Below are positions 26,342 through 34,522 of a DNA stretch of 64,000 bases, piece by piece. A model generated the notes under the pieces. That model did no database searches. It was given only the letters and a program-made list of their open reading frames with translations, and was not told the origin of the DNA. Numbering within the stretch: the first letter of the stretch is position 1; each line of letters opens with the position of its first letter. Location of the stretch: positions 124,001-188,000 of the forward strand of contig NZ_JAFHKT010000145.1 in assembly GCF_017052465.1 (NCBI RefSeq), in the 5' to 3' direction. A program made the translations under genes and the position numbers. This DNA comes from Arthrobacter pascens (lineage in GTDB: Bacteria; Actinomycetota; Actinomycetes; Actinomycetales; Micrococcaceae).

Positions 26342-26806
26342 TCACGGCCTCACGGCTGGGGCCGGACAAATGGTGAGCTGCCACGGTGCGGTCTCCACGA
26401 GCCACCGCCCGCCGACCTTGACGAGGTCGAACACGTCCTCAGTTTCATACTCCTGGCTCCCGAACGGACCGGCACCGTTCGAGACCGTAATGGCCACACG
26501 CACGTCGGCGGAGTCAGCGCGTTCGGTCGTCGACACGAGCGTGACCCGCAATCCGCTCCTGGCAGGGCGCTCTGCCGGGCCGCACTGCCGCCGGGACCGG
26601 TCTGCCAGGTAGCCTGCCGCGGTGGTTTCGTCGCCGTCAAGTACCGCAGCAGCGTAGCGCTGCACAACGCCCGCGGGCGTGCCCTCGCCAAGTGGTTCCG
26701 GCTGGCCACGGAAGAAGACGGCAGCCAGCGCCGCCAGCACGAGGCAGGCAACGACGGACAGGATAACAATCAGGATCCGGTCGGGCCGCCCCGCGGGTGC
26801 GCTCAT
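26342..26806 (-). CDS. Small membrane-anchored protein
   Basis: 154 residues with a single N-terminal membrane helix (I-L-I-V-I-L-S-V-V-A-C-L-V-L-A-A-L-A-A-V-F-F split by no charge). The extracytoplasmic domain looks like the NTF2-like/SnoaL-type cone fold (G-V-V-Q-R-Y-A-A-A-V-L-D-G-D start, V-K-V-G-G-R-W-L-V end). The membrane helix has a Cys but no good lipobox. Function unknown; the tight spacing to DUF5671 suggests a shared role at the membrane. Confidence 0.72.
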   Translation of the reverse strand: MSAPAGRPDRILIVILSVVACLVLAALAAVFFRGQPEPLGEGTPAGVVQRYAAAVLDGDETTAAGYLADRSRRQCGPAERPARSGLRVTLVSTTERADSADVRVAITVSNGAGPFGSQEYETEDVFDLVKVGGRWLVETAPWQLTICPAPAVRP

Positions 26807-26814
26807 CCCGCGCG

Positions 26815-27003
26815 CTACGTGGCGCGGCGCTCGACGGTGAAGTCGCCGCCGGGATACATAATTGTCTCGTGCCCGTCGTCAAAGCGGACGAAGTACGGCG
26901 GTGTTCCGTCGGGGCCGCGGACTTCGAGAATCTCACCGTGACGGTCCGACGACTCCACCGTCCTGCCGTGGATGATGATGCGGTCTCCCTGGCTTGCCTG
27001 CAT
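26815..27003 (-). CDS. DUF1918 domain protein
   Basis: 62 residues, beta-rich, with the DUF1918 pattern G-D-R-I-I-I-H-G-R-T-V ... G-E-I-L-E-V ... P-P-Y-F-V-R-F-D-D-G-H-E. This small SH3-like domain is widespread in actinobacteria; its ligand is not known. The ATG at 27003 has a near-perfect GGAGGTGA eight bases upstream. First gene of the DUF1918-anchored protein-DUF5671 operon. Confidence 0.85.
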   Translation of the reverse strand: MQASQGDRIIIHGRTVESSDRHGEILEVRGPDGTPPYFVRFDDGHETIMYPGGDFTVERRAT

Positions 27004-27086
27004 GGCAATCACCTCCCAGCCCCTAGCGTACGGTTTCCGTCCCGGCTTCGGAACAGCCTGCGGGCCCGATGTTTCAACCTCGCCCC

Positions 27087-27440
27087 TCAGGCTTTACCTC
27101 TCGCGTGCAGGATGCAAAACGGCGTCCAGGGCCGGGCTTCAAGCCTGCCCTCCGCGATCTGTTCCCCGCATATCGCACACAAGCCGTACGTGCCGGCGGC
27201 GATCCGCTCCAAGGCGGCCTCGACCTGGGCAAGTCCGGACCTGCTCTGGTCCAGCAGTGCCGATGCCTGGGACAGTTCGAAGGCGATCGTGGCGCCTTCG
27301 GGATCGTGTTCATCGTCCACGTTTGAGTTCTGCCGGGCCGCGTTGGCCGAGGCGATGTCTGCACTGAGCGCGGGCAGCAGGGCGAGTTTCCTGGCCCGTT
27401 CCTCCTCCAGGAGGATCCGGAACCGCCCGCTGTCAATCAT
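27087..27440 (-). CDS. TraR/DksA C4-type zinc finger protein
   Basis: 117 residues: an N-terminal coiled-coil region, then the zinc-finger C-A-I-C-G-E-Q-I-A-E-G-R-L-E-A-R-P with its second half C-I-L-H. DksA-like proteins bind RNA polymerase through the secondary channel with ppGpp. Here the fourth metal ligand is His, not Cys, and the coiled coil is short, so a DksA-type effect on transcription is not assured. The ATG overlaps the TGA of the NUDIX gene (ATGA), which indicates coupling. Confidence 0.82.
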   Translation of the reverse strand: MIDSGRFRILLEEERARKLALLPALSADIASANAARQNSNVDDEHDPEGATIAFELSQASALLDQSRSGLAQVEAALERIAAGTYGLCAICGEQIAEGRLEARPWTPFCILHARGKA

Positions 27441-27958
27441 GAGGCCCCGGCCCGTTCGTGGTCGAGCAGTTTGCCGCTGAGCGCGGGCCAGGCCGCCGCG
27501 AAGGCCGGGTGCAGGTTGAGGCGTGCCACGTTCCCCAGCGGGATCCATCTCAGTTCAATGCTCTCCGGGTCGGTGATGGCCGGCTCGAAAGGCTCCACGA
27601 CCCGGACGGCGACCGTGGTGTAGGACCAGTAGCCGACGTCGAAAACGGAAGTAAACAGGACCCTGACGTTTCCCTCCGGGACAGCGGCTTCCTCAAAGGC
27701 TTCGCGCAGCGCGCCGGTGACGGGATCCTCGCCTTGGTGGAGCGCACCGCCGGGCAGCCCCCAGGTTCCGCCGTGATCGCTCCAGAGGGCGCGGTGCTGC
27801 AGCAGGATGCCTTTCCCGGGGTCATGGGCCAGGAGCCCGGCGGATCCAAAGCGCCCCCAGAACCTTCCGCGGTCGCCCTCCACCCAGGCGTCGCCCGGGT
27901 CGCGAGGACCAAGCGGGCGGCGAGGATCTCCGGGCGGGGCAGGCACGATTTTCTCCAT
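27437..27958 (-). CDS. NUDIX hydrolase
   Basis: 173 residues with a NUDIX box G-E-D-P-V-T-G-A-L-R-E-A-F-E-E-A-A-V; the canonical form is G-x5-E-x7-R-E-U-x-E-E-x-G-U, and here an Ala stands for the late Gly. These enzymes hydrolyse nucleoside diphosphates linked to another group, often cleaning damaged or signalling nucleotides. The start used is the ATG at 27958; 27976 is possible. It is followed by and overlaps the DksA-like gene. Confidence 0.85.
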   Translation of the reverse strand: MEKIVPAPPGDPRRPLGPRDPGDAWVEGDRGRFWGRFGSAGLLAHDPGKGILLQHRALWSDHGGTWGLPGGALHQGEDPVTGALREAFEEAAVPEGNVRVLFTSVFDVGYWSYTTVAVRVVEPFEPAITDPESIELRWIPLGNVARLNLHPAFAAAWPALSGKLLDHERAGAS

Positions 27959-28042
27959 CGTCCCAGTCTGCCCCATGGGAAGATGCTTGATGAGCCTCCG
28001 GCTACTCCTGATGTCCGAGACGCATGTGCCCGATTGCGGCGG

Positions 28043-28074
28043 GAAGCCCCGCCTGCAGCGGCAGGCGGGGCTTC
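28043..28074 (-). terminator. Strong hairpin after csbD
   Basis: The arms 28043-28056 and 28061-28074 pair perfectly over 14 bp around a 4-nt loop. It lies 13 bp after the csbD stop and before the NUDIX gene. No T-run follows on the minus strand. Confidence 0.65.
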
Positions 28075-28087
28075 GGGTCAAGCCAGG

Positions 28088-28264
28088 TCAGTCGTGCTTG
28101 AAGGCATCCTTGACCTTTTCACCGGCCTGCTTGAGGTCAGCCTTGGCCTGATCGGCCTTGCCCTCGGCTTCCAGGCCTTCATCGTCCCTGGCCTTGCCGG
28201 CGCCTTCCTTGGCCTTGCCACCCAGCTTCTCGGCTGCGTGATCAATCTTGTCGTCCAGACCCAT
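28088..28264 (-). CDS. CsbD family stress protein
   Basis: 58 residues, entirely charged and helical: M-G-L-D-D-K-I-D-H-A-A-E-K-L-G-G-K-A-K, then further Lys/Ala/Glu/Asp repeats and an end K-D-A-F-K-H-D. This is the CsbD pattern, a general-stress protein family (in Bacillus under sigma B) that is intrinsically flexible. The ATG has AAGGA seven bases upstream. A strong hairpin follows the stop. Confidence 0.85.
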   Translation of the reverse strand: MGLDDKIDHAAEKLGGKAKEGAGKARDDEGLEAEGKADQAKADLKQAGEKVKDAFKHD

Positions 28265-28576
28265 GACACTGTCCTTCCGTCCGCGTAGCCCGCTGGCTGC
28301 GGGCAGGCTCGTGCTTCAAGTGTAGGACCGCCGGACAGCCCGGTGAAGGACAAGAGGCATCCCCGCAAAACCTTGGGAACACCCCCTATTTGCGGGGTCC
28401 GGCGCCACCACCAGTTCAGGTCCGGGGGCCGGGCTTTTCCCAAGACGCAACAGGGAGACTGGCCGTGTCCTGAAGAACAAGGGAGCCGCGACCCGTTGAT
28501 GAGGGACTGCCGGGTCCCGGCGCGCTCTATCCCCCCTGACGCGCCGGGCCCGGCAACCACCCGCCCGATCCCACCT
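28265..28576. other. Upstream region of csbD
   Basis: 312 bp with no gene-like open frame. It has one inverted repeat (CCCCGCAAA at 28361-28369 with TTTGCGGGG at 28389-28397) about 97 bp before csbD. It probably carries the csbD promoter; I could not identify a sigma-factor consensus in it. Confidence 0.45.
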
Positions 28577-29023
28577 TCAGTCGCTGTCGCGCTGCTTCTT
28601 CAGCAGCTCGTCCGTAGCGGCGTCAGGCTCTCCGTCGAAGAAGCGGCTGAGTACCTGCTTGAAGGCCGTCTCCCCCGGCGCCGCGCGGAGGAACAGGGTC
28701 ACGGATGAATGCAGCTTCCTGGCATCGATGCGGCCAAATACTTCTTCTGCCGTTTGGTCCTTGAGCGCACCGACGGTGTCGGCGCACTCGATCAGCCGCG
28801 GGCCGAGGACGGGGTGTTGCAGGTAGGCAGCTGCTTCCTCCAGGGAGCGGATCGCATACTTCCTGGATGTGGCGCTCTGCCCAAGTCCTGCGATCTGGGG
28901 AAAGATGAACCACATCCAGTGGCTTCGTTTACTGCCGGTCTGCAGTTCGGCGAGCGCCTGTTCATAGGTGCCGCCACTGTTTTGGGCCGTCACGAAGCGG
29001 TCAAGGTCAAAGGGGTCCTCCAC
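28577..29023 (-). CDS. DUF1810 family protein
   Basis: 148 residues, all-helical, with the hallmark S-H-W-M-W-F-I-F-P-Q near residue 34 and A-I-R-S-L-E-E-A-A-A-Y-L-Q-H-P-V-L-G-P-R-L around 60. This defines DUF1810, a small family of unknown biochemical role (older annotations call it calpastatin-like, with little basis). The start is GTG with TAGGAGC upstream. It follows the acidic protein gene at 29032-29325 with an 8-bp gap, so the two are probably co-transcribed. Confidence 0.87.
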   Translation of the reverse strand: MEDPFDLDRFVTAQNSGGTYEQALAELQTGSKRSHWMWFIFPQIAGLGQSATSRKYAIRSLEEAAAYLQHPVLGPRLIECADTVGALKDQTAEEVFGRIDARKLHSSVTLFLRAAPGETAFKQVLSRFFDGEPDAATDELLKKQRDSD

Positions 29024-29031
29024 TGCAGCTC

Positions 29032-29325
29032 CTACGTTGATGCGTCCCGCTCGATCTCCTCGGCCAGGGTGTCCACGTCCTCCGGGCGCATGGCGATGCC
29101 GGCACCGTCCAAGCGCCCCTGCAGGACATGGTTGACGTCATCGTCGACCACATGGCCGAGCCGGATATCGTCACGGATTTCGTCGGCGATGTGTTCCACC
29201 GTCTGCTGACCTTCCGGGACCTGCGCGCCCGTTCCGGAACCGGGGGTTCCGCCCGGGCCGGCACCGGTGCCCGGTTCGGGCTCATCGTCGAAATAGTCAG
29301 CGCCGGTGGCTGCGGAATCAGTCAT
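29032..29325 (-). CDS. Acidic hypothetical protein
   Basis: 97 residues: a low-complexity N-terminal part rich in Gly, Pro, Glu and Thr, and a helical C-terminal part (T-V-E-H-I-A-D-E-I-R-D-D-I-R-L-G-H and then V-D-T-L-A-E-E-I). The start was set at the ATG at 29325, since the frame before it has non-gene-like composition. The ribosome binding site is close (GGGGT just upstream). Function not recognised. Probably first gene of a pair with DUF1810. Confidence 0.65.
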   Translation of the reverse strand: MTDSAATGADYFDDEPEPGTGAGPGGTPGSGTGAQVPEGQQTVEHIADEIRDDIRLGHVVDDDVNHVLQGRLDGAGIAMRPEDVDTLAEEIERDAST

Positions 29326-29526
29326 ACCCCATCGTGGGCGCGCCCAGCAGCGGTGGTCAATCCCCGGACGGCACCCAGTAGGCCCTGATTCCGGTGATGA
29401 TCCATTCACGCAGCCGTAATGCGGCAACTCCTGGCCGGGTCTCACCGCGCCCATCCCTCAACTCTTTTGTTTCCAAGGGCCAAAACGACGAGCGTATGCC
29501 AATACGAGGACACCCGAGGGGTCCCG

Positions 29527-29617
29527 TTAACATGCCCGAAACAGACGCGTCACGCGGGCTTTACGTAGGGCACGTTTCCGAAACGTTGACGTAACTTGAC
29601 CAGCCACGCCCTGAAAC
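29527..29617 (+). promoter_or_regulatory. Candidate GlnR-type operator array upstream of the ammonium transporter
   Basis: Half-sites at exact 11-bp steps: GGCAC (29569), GAAAC (29580), GTAAC (29591), a poor one (29602) and GAAAC (29613). This is the spacing of the actinobacterial GlnR box gTnAC-n6-GaAAC repeated in tandem. A further TTAAC-n6-GAAAC pair stands at 29527-29542. It lies 85-175 bp before the amt start. The region 29326-29701 (376 bp) holds no gene apart from this. The regulator itself is not in the window. Confidence 0.45.
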
Positions 29618-29701
29618 AAACGTCGACCAGTATCGACCAGGGGGAAAGCGGCGGGCATCAATGGAGCCCGGTTGGCTAAGGTGATGCGAAGGGACCCGCT
29701 G

Positions 29702-31081
29702 GTGGAACTCACTGCTGGAAACGTCTGGATAATGCTGTCGACGGCGCTCGTGCTGCTCATGACCCCTGCCCTGGGCCTGTTCTACGGGGGCATGACGCGC
29801 GCGAAGGCAGCACTCAACATGATCATGATGAGCTTCGTCTCGGCAGGCATCGTCGGAGTCGTCTGGGTCCTCTGGGGTTACTCGATGAGTGGCGGCGACG
29901 GCATCATGGGCCTCTTCGGCAATCCCTTCTCCAGCTTCGGGCTCACCAACCTTGCGGGTACCGACCTCATCAAAGCCGGCTACAGCGCCACGTTCGCCAT
30001 GCTCACCGTTGCCCTCATCAGCGGTGCCATCGCCGACCGCGCAAAGTTCACGGCCTGGGCTATCTTCGTTCCGCTGTGGATCACAGCGGTCTACTGCCCC
30101 CTCGCCTTTATGGTCTGGGGCGGCGGACTCATGAGCCAGGGCGGAGCGGTCACGGCGGTGTTCGGCCAGGTCATCGACTTCGCCGGCGGCACAGTGGTCG
30201 AAGTCAGCTCCGGCGTCGCGGCCCTGGTCCTGGCTCTCATCGTCGGCAAGCGCCACGGATTCGGCAAGGACCCCGGCCACCGCCCGCACAACGTCCCGTT
30301 CATCATGCTCGGGGCGGGCCTCCTTTGGTTCGGCTGGTTCGGCTTCAACGCCGGTGCAGCCACCACCGCCGAGCAGGCAGGGCTGATCTGGATCAATACC
30401 CTGGTGGCCCCTGCCGCCGCACTCCTCAGCTGGCTCGTCACCGAGAAGGTCCGCCACGGCCACCCGACCTCCCTCGGCGCCGCGTCCGGCGCGGTCGCCG
30501 GCCTGGTTGCCATCACCCCGTCCTGCGCGGACATCAGCCCCCTCGCCGCGGTGGGCCTGGGGCTGGTGGCCGGATTCTCGTGCGCCATGTTCGTGGAACT
30601 GAAGTACAAGTTCGGCTTCGACGACTCCCTGGACGTCGTCGGAGTCCACCTCGGCGCCGGGCTCGTCGGAACGCTGGCGCTGGGTTTCATCGCCCTGCCG
30701 GTCGACGGCGTGGGCGGCGGCCTCTTCTACGGCGGCGGCGTCCAGCAGCTCATTGCCCAGACCGTCGCGGTCCTCATCACCCTCGGGCTCTCCGGCCTGA
30801 TGACGGCGGTCATCGGCATCGCGATCCACAAGACCATCGGCTTCCGCGTCAGCCACGAGGACGAGGTCGCGGGCGTCGATGTGTCCGAGCACGCCGAGAC
30901 CGCCTACGAGTTCGGGTCGCTGGCCCACAGCCACTTCCACCCGCTTCACCAGCACGTCCAGGCGACGGCGGCCCACGCCGCGCCCGTTCCGTCTGCGCCC
31001 GTCCAGCCGGAAGCCGTTCAGGCGGAAGCCGTTCAGGCGGCGGCCCCGGCCGCCGAAGAGCTCGAGAAGGTCGGCGCCTAA
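29702..31081 (+). CDS. amt: Ammonium transporter (Amt/MEP/Rh family)
   Basis: An eleven-helix membrane channel that takes up ammonium. Family marks: G-L-F-Y-G-G-M-T-R-A-K in helix 1-2, W-G-Y-S at the recruitment gate, F-A-G-G-T-V-V-E-V-S-S-G-V-A-A-L at the twin-His region, and the second conserved D-D-S-L-D-V-V-G-V-H. The GTG at 29702 (V-E-L-T-A-G-N-V-W) is preferred because AAGGGA stands seven bases before it and homology begins there; two upstream starts (29672, 29684) exist. The C-terminal tail (about 50 residues) is extended and rich in Ala, Pro and Gln. No glnK follows in the window. Confidence 0.93.
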   Translation: MELTAGNVWIMLSTALVLLMTPALGLFYGGMTRAKAALNMIMMSFVSAGIVGVVWVLWGYSMSGGDGIMGLFGNPFSSFGLTNLAGTDLIKAGYSATFAMLTVALISGAIADRAKFTAWAIFVPLWITAVYCPLAFMVWGGGLMSQGGAVTAVFGQVIDFAGGTVVEVSSGVAALVLALIVGKRHGFGKDPGHRPHNVPFIMLGAGLLWFGWFGFNAGAATTAEQAGLIWINTLVAPAAALLSWLVTEKVRHGHPTSLGAASGAVAGLVAITPSCADISPLAAVGLGLVAGFSCAMFVELKYKFGFDDSLDVVGVHLGAGLVGTLALGFIALPVDGVGGGLFYGGGVQQLIAQTVAVLITLGLSGLMTAVIGIAIHKTIGFRVSHEDEVAGVDVSEHAETAYEFGSLAHSHFHPLHQHVQATAAHAAPVPSAPVQPEAVQAEAVQAAAPAAEELEKVGA

Positions 31082-31085
31082 CGGA

Positions 31086-31748
31086 CTACTCGCGGGACAG
31101 ACGCAGCTCGGGCCGGCTTTTCGCCACTTCGTCGAGGACTTGCGCCACGGCCTCACGGGCTGCCGCGCCGTCGGGTCCCGGAGCTGCAGGGTCCGTGAGA
31201 ATGGACCCCGCCCGGAGTGCGAACCTGTCCCAGTCACCGCCGCCACGCCGCAGGGCACGCAGCGGCGCCAGGACGGCGGCCCGGCGCAGCCACACGTCAG
31301 GTTCACGGGCCCATCGGTCCAGCACCGACTCAGCACGGCCCCTGCCCTGGGCGTCGAGGTCCTCCATCAGCGGCCCAACGACGTCGACGGCCAGGAGGTC
31401 GACCAGGGCGCGCAGCCGGGCTGTCCTGACAAAGCCTTCAATGCGCGTCAGGTCCGAGTTCGTGAGAAGCCGCACCCTGGACTGCAGGAGAACCGCGGCT
31501 GCGAGGCGGCGCTCGAAAACCGGCTCAGCCCACAGTTCGGAACTCAGCGCGGTGATGTCATCGTGCGCCAGGTCGGGGTGACGGCGGAGTGCATCACGGA
31601 CTGCGCCGCGCACCGCACCTACCGAGGACCCGTAGTACTGAAGCCGAACGCCGACACCCCCGCCATGCTCGCGGCGCATCTCGTCGGCCCGGTACCAGGC
31701 CCCTTCCCGCTGAAGGGCGCGGTCGATGAACTCGCCAGCCGCACTCAT
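31086..31748 (-). CDS. DNA alkylation repair-like HEAT protein (AlkD family)
   Basis: 220 residues, all helical, with the tandem HEAT-like repeats of AlkD/AlkC glycosylases (for example L-A-A-A-V-L-L-Q-S-R-V and W-L-R-R-A-A-V-L-A-P-L-R-A-L). AlkD removes bulky 3- and 7-alkylpurines without base flipping; the aromatic and acidic residues that grip the lesion were not all identified. The start ATG at 31748 has AGGAT upstream. It is convergent with amt, with 4 bp between the stops. Confidence 0.75.
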   Translation of the reverse strand: MSAAGEFIDRALQREGAWYRADEMRREHGGGVGVRLQYYGSSVGAVRGAVRDALRRHPDLAHDDITALSSELWAEPVFERRLAAAVLLQSRVRLLTNSDLTRIEGFVRTARLRALVDLLAVDVVGPLMEDLDAQGRGRAESVLDRWAREPDVWLRRAAVLAPLRALRRGGGDWDRFALRAGSILTDPAAPGPDGAAAREAVAQVLDEVAKSRPELRLSRE

Positions 31749-31957
31749 CCGTTTATCCTGCGCCGTCCGGTTCCGTGTCTCCCCGCGCAAGACGGACGGC
31801 GAACGCGCCGGCGGTGCCGCCGTCGGCCTTTGCCTGCATTTTGAGCGGGCACTTCTGCAACCCGATGCCCGCGCCTATACTCATTGCACCGTTCTATCAC
31901 TGAGCGCTCGGTCACTGCGCGGTAGCAGCGACGCAAGGTTGGAAGGTCGAGGTGGCC

Positions 31958-32191
31958 ATGGTCAAGATTCCGTTCCTGCATCCACACCGTGGGAACTCAG
32001 AAACGCCTAAACAACCCCGGCGGAAAGCCTTCTCGTGGCTGCAGCGGGAAGAGAGCCAGTTCAGCCACGGCAGCAGCAGTTTGTTCTTTCTCGCGCACGA
32101 TACTCCGCCGCCGCCCTCGGTGACGTGCATCCAGGGGCATGAAGTCCGGCCGGGCGAAACAACCTGCGACCACGGGCATCCGGTCGGTTGA
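31958..32191 (+). CDS. Small protein with zinc-knuckle-like C terminus
   Basis: 77 residues. The last third reads C-I-Q-G-H-E-V-R-P-G-E-T-T-C-D-H-G-H-P-V-G, a C-x2-G-H/C-x2-G-H zinc-knuckle pattern; the N-terminal part is basic with aromatic residues and no signal. An ATG at 31958 has GAGG five bases upstream; GTG at 31952 is also possible. Function not known. Confidence 0.5.
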   Translation: MVKIPFLHPHRGNSETPKQPRRKAFSWLQREESQFSHGSSSLFFLAHDTPPPPSVTCIQGHEVRPGETTCDHGHPVG

Positions 32192-32205
32192 CCACGGAGC
32201 GCCCG

Positions 32206-33423
32206 TTAGCTGTTCCGGTACGCGGCCAGGAATGTTGAGATCCTGCGCACTGCTTCTTCGATGTCCTCGACGGACGGCAGGATGACGAAGCGGAAATGAT
32301 CCGGCTGGGGCCAGTTGAACGCCGTCCCGTGGGACACCAGGATCTTTTGGTCCCGCAGCAGATCAAGGACGAACTGCTCGTCGTTCTTCACCGGGTACAG
32401 CTCAGGGTCGAGCCGCGGAAACAGGTACATGGCTCCCGCGGCGGGCACGCAGGTGACCCCCGGAATAGCTGTCAGGAGTTTGAGCGCACGGTCGCGCTGT
32501 TCACGCAGCCTCCCCCCGGGCCGGATCAGGGCATCAATGCTCTGGTAGCCTCCCAGACAGGTTTGGATCGCGTGCTGGGCCGGGACATTGGGGCACAGGC
32601 GGAGGGAAGCGAGCAGCTCGAGCCCTTCGCGGTACGCCAGCGTCGCTGCATGCGGACCGGTGACGGCCACCCAGCCGGCGCGGTAGCCCGGCATGCGGTA
32701 TGCCTTGGAAAGTCCGCTGAAGGTCAGGCAGCAGACGTCCTCTGCTACGGAGGCTGTGTGGATGTGCTCGGCGTCCTCGTAGCGGATTTTCTCGTAGATC
32801 TCGTCGGAGAACAGCACGAGGTTGTGCTTGCGGGCAAGGGCGGCGAACTGCTCCAGGACATGCCGGGGGTAGACGGCCCCGGTGGGGTTGTTGGGGTTGA
32901 TGATGACGATCGCTTTTGTGCGTTGGGTGATCTTTGACTCGACGTCGGCCATGTCCGGCCACCAGTTCTCCGCCTCGTCGCACAGGTAGTGCACCGGTTT
33001 GCCGCCTGTGAGTGCCACAGCCGCGGTCCACAGAGGGTAGTCGGGAGCAGGGATGAGGACTTCATCTCCGTTTTCCATGAACGCCTGGAGGCTCATGGAA
33101 ATGAGCTCACTGACTCCGTTGCCGATGAAGATGTCCTCGACGCCGATCTGCAGGAGGCCCCTGGTCTGGTAGTACTGGGAAATAGCCGTGCGCGCCGAGA
33201 AGATTCCCTTGGAGTCGCTGTATCCCTGGGCTCCCCGCAAATGATGGATCATGTCCACCACCACGGATTCGGGCGCTTCCAGTCCGAATTCTGCGGTGTC
33301 CCCCAGGTTCATTTTGAGAATCCGGTGTCCCTCGGCTTCCATTTGCTTCGCCGTTTGAAGCAGGGGCCCCCGCAGTTCATAGCGGACGTTCTGAAGTTTG
33401 CTGGAAAGCTGCATCGGACGCAT
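32206..33423 (-). CDS. alaA: PLP-dependent aminotransferase (AlaA-like, alanine/glutamate type)
   Basis: 405 residues of fold-type I aminotransferase. The N-terminal S-S-K-L-Q-N-V-R-Y-E-L-R-G-P-L-L and L-K-M-N-L-G-D match E. coli AlaA closely. The PLP-binding lysine is in S-G-L-S-K-A-Y-R-M-P-G-Y-R-A-G-W, with N-P-N-N-P-T-G-A before it and the substrate-carboxylate Arg in the F-R-F-V-I-L-P region at the C terminus. Probable reaction: alanine plus 2-oxoglutarate to pyruvate plus glutamate. ATG 33423 was preferred over 33438 by alignment. Confidence 0.9.
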   Translation of the reverse strand: MRPMQLSSKLQNVRYELRGPLLQTAKQMEAEGHRILKMNLGDTAEFGLEAPESVVVDMIHHLRGAQGYSDSKGIFSARTAISQYYQTRGLLQIGVEDIFIGNGVSELISMSLQAFMENGDEVLIPAPDYPLWTAAVALTGGKPVHYLCDEAENWWPDMADVESKITQRTKAIVIINPNNPTGAVYPRHVLEQFAALARKHNLVLFSDEIYEKIRYEDAEHIHTASVAEDVCCLTFSGLSKAYRMPGYRAGWVAVTGPHAATLAYREGLELLASLRLCPNVPAQHAIQTCLGGYQSIDALIRPGGRLREQRDRALKLLTAIPGVTCVPAAGAMYLFPRLDPELYPVKNDEQFVLDLLRDQKILVSHGTAFNWPQPDHFRFVILPSVEDIEEAVRRISTFLAAYRNS

Positions 33424-33550
33424 GGTTGATCTTTTCATAAACCGCCGGGTGTGGCGCTGATTGACCCGTTGCGGGAGCTGGAGGATCTTAGGTCGGCCTG
33501 AGCGAGGAACGGGTAGCCCTGCCCCGAGAACCAGTGAGAGACTCTGTTCC

Positions 33551-34441
33551 ATGCGTGAACTGGTTGTACTGGGCACAGCCTCCCAGGTGCCAACGCGCAC
33601 CCGCAATCACAATGGCTACCTGTTGCGCTGGGACGGCGAGGGACTGCTCTTCGACCCAGGAGAGGGTACGCAGCGGCAAATGATCCATGCCGGAGTCTCG
33701 GCCTCCCAAATCACGCGCATCTGCCTCACTCACATCCACGGCGATCACTGCTACGGGCTGCCCGGCGTGCTGTCACGCATGGTGCTGGACAGAGTCACCC
33801 ACCCTGTTCATCTGCACTACCCCGCGTCCGGCGAGGACATCGTCCGTGCGCTGGTGTCCGTCGCCTCCCCCGGCCTAGATCTTCGGCTGCAGCCCCACGC
33901 CGAAGCCGGGCAGGTCGCACCATACCTGGAGGTGCAGCCACTGCGCCACCGCGTTGAAACCTACGGCTACCGGCTCACCGAACCTGCCGGCCGAAGCATT
34001 CTTCCCGAGAGGCTGAAGGCGGCGGACATCACCGGCCCGGACATCGGGCAGCTGCAACGCGAGGGGATACTCCGCGGCGTGCGGCTTGAGGACGTGAGCA
34101 TACCGCGGCGCGGTCAGCGCTTTGCCTTTGTCATGGACACCGCTCCTTGCGAGGGCGCCGAAGCGCTGGCCGACGGCGCAGACCTGCTCGTGGCCGAGTC
34201 CACGTTCAGCGATGAGGACGCCGCCTTGGCCGCGCAATTTGCCCACCTCACGGCGGGCCAGGCCGGCAGCCTGGCGAGGACCGGCGGCGTTGACACGCTG
34301 GTCCTCACCCACTTCTCGTCCCGTTATGGGGACACCGGCCTGCTTGCCGAGCAGGCCAGGGCACTCGCCGACGGCGCGACGGTTATCGCAGCGAATGATC
34401 TCGACAGGATCACCTTCCCCAAGCGGCGGTCGTCGTCCTGA
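33551..34441 (+). CDS. rnz: Ribonuclease Z
   Basis: 296 residues of the beta-CASP-less metallo-beta-lactamase fold that cuts the 3' trailer from tRNA precursors. Zinc ligands: T-H-I-H-G-D-H (residues about 60-66), the Asp in M-D-T-A-P-C (about 196), and the C-terminal His in L-T-H-F-S-S-R-Y. The N-terminal [15 protein letters not shown] matches RNase Z. Start ATG at 33551; the frame upstream is antisense shadow of the aminotransferase leader. Confidence 0.92.
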   Translation: MRELVVLGTASQVPTRTRNHNGYLLRWDGEGLLFDPGEGTQRQMIHAGVSASQITRICLTHIHGDHCYGLPGVLSRMVLDRVTHPVHLHYPASGEDIVRALVSVASPGLDLRLQPHAEAGQVAPYLEVQPLRHRVETYGYRLTEPAGRSILPERLKAADITGPDIGQLQREGILRGVRLEDVSIPRRGQRFAFVMDTAPCEGAEALADGADLLVAESTFSDEDAALAAQFAHLTAGQAGSLARTGGVDTLVLTHFSSRYGDTGLLAEQARALADGATVIAANDLDRITFPKRRSSS

Positions 34442-34522
34442 CCTAGGCGACGGGTCATGCCCTCTCCTGCAGTGCGGCGCTGTGCCAAGGCAGTCTGTCG
34501 GGAAAAGTAGAATTGAAACGTC

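Noticed and set aside
29561..31336. 591-codon minus strand frame opposite the ammonium transporter
   Set aside because: Antisense shadow of amt, rich in Ala, Asp, Glu and Gly, with no domain.
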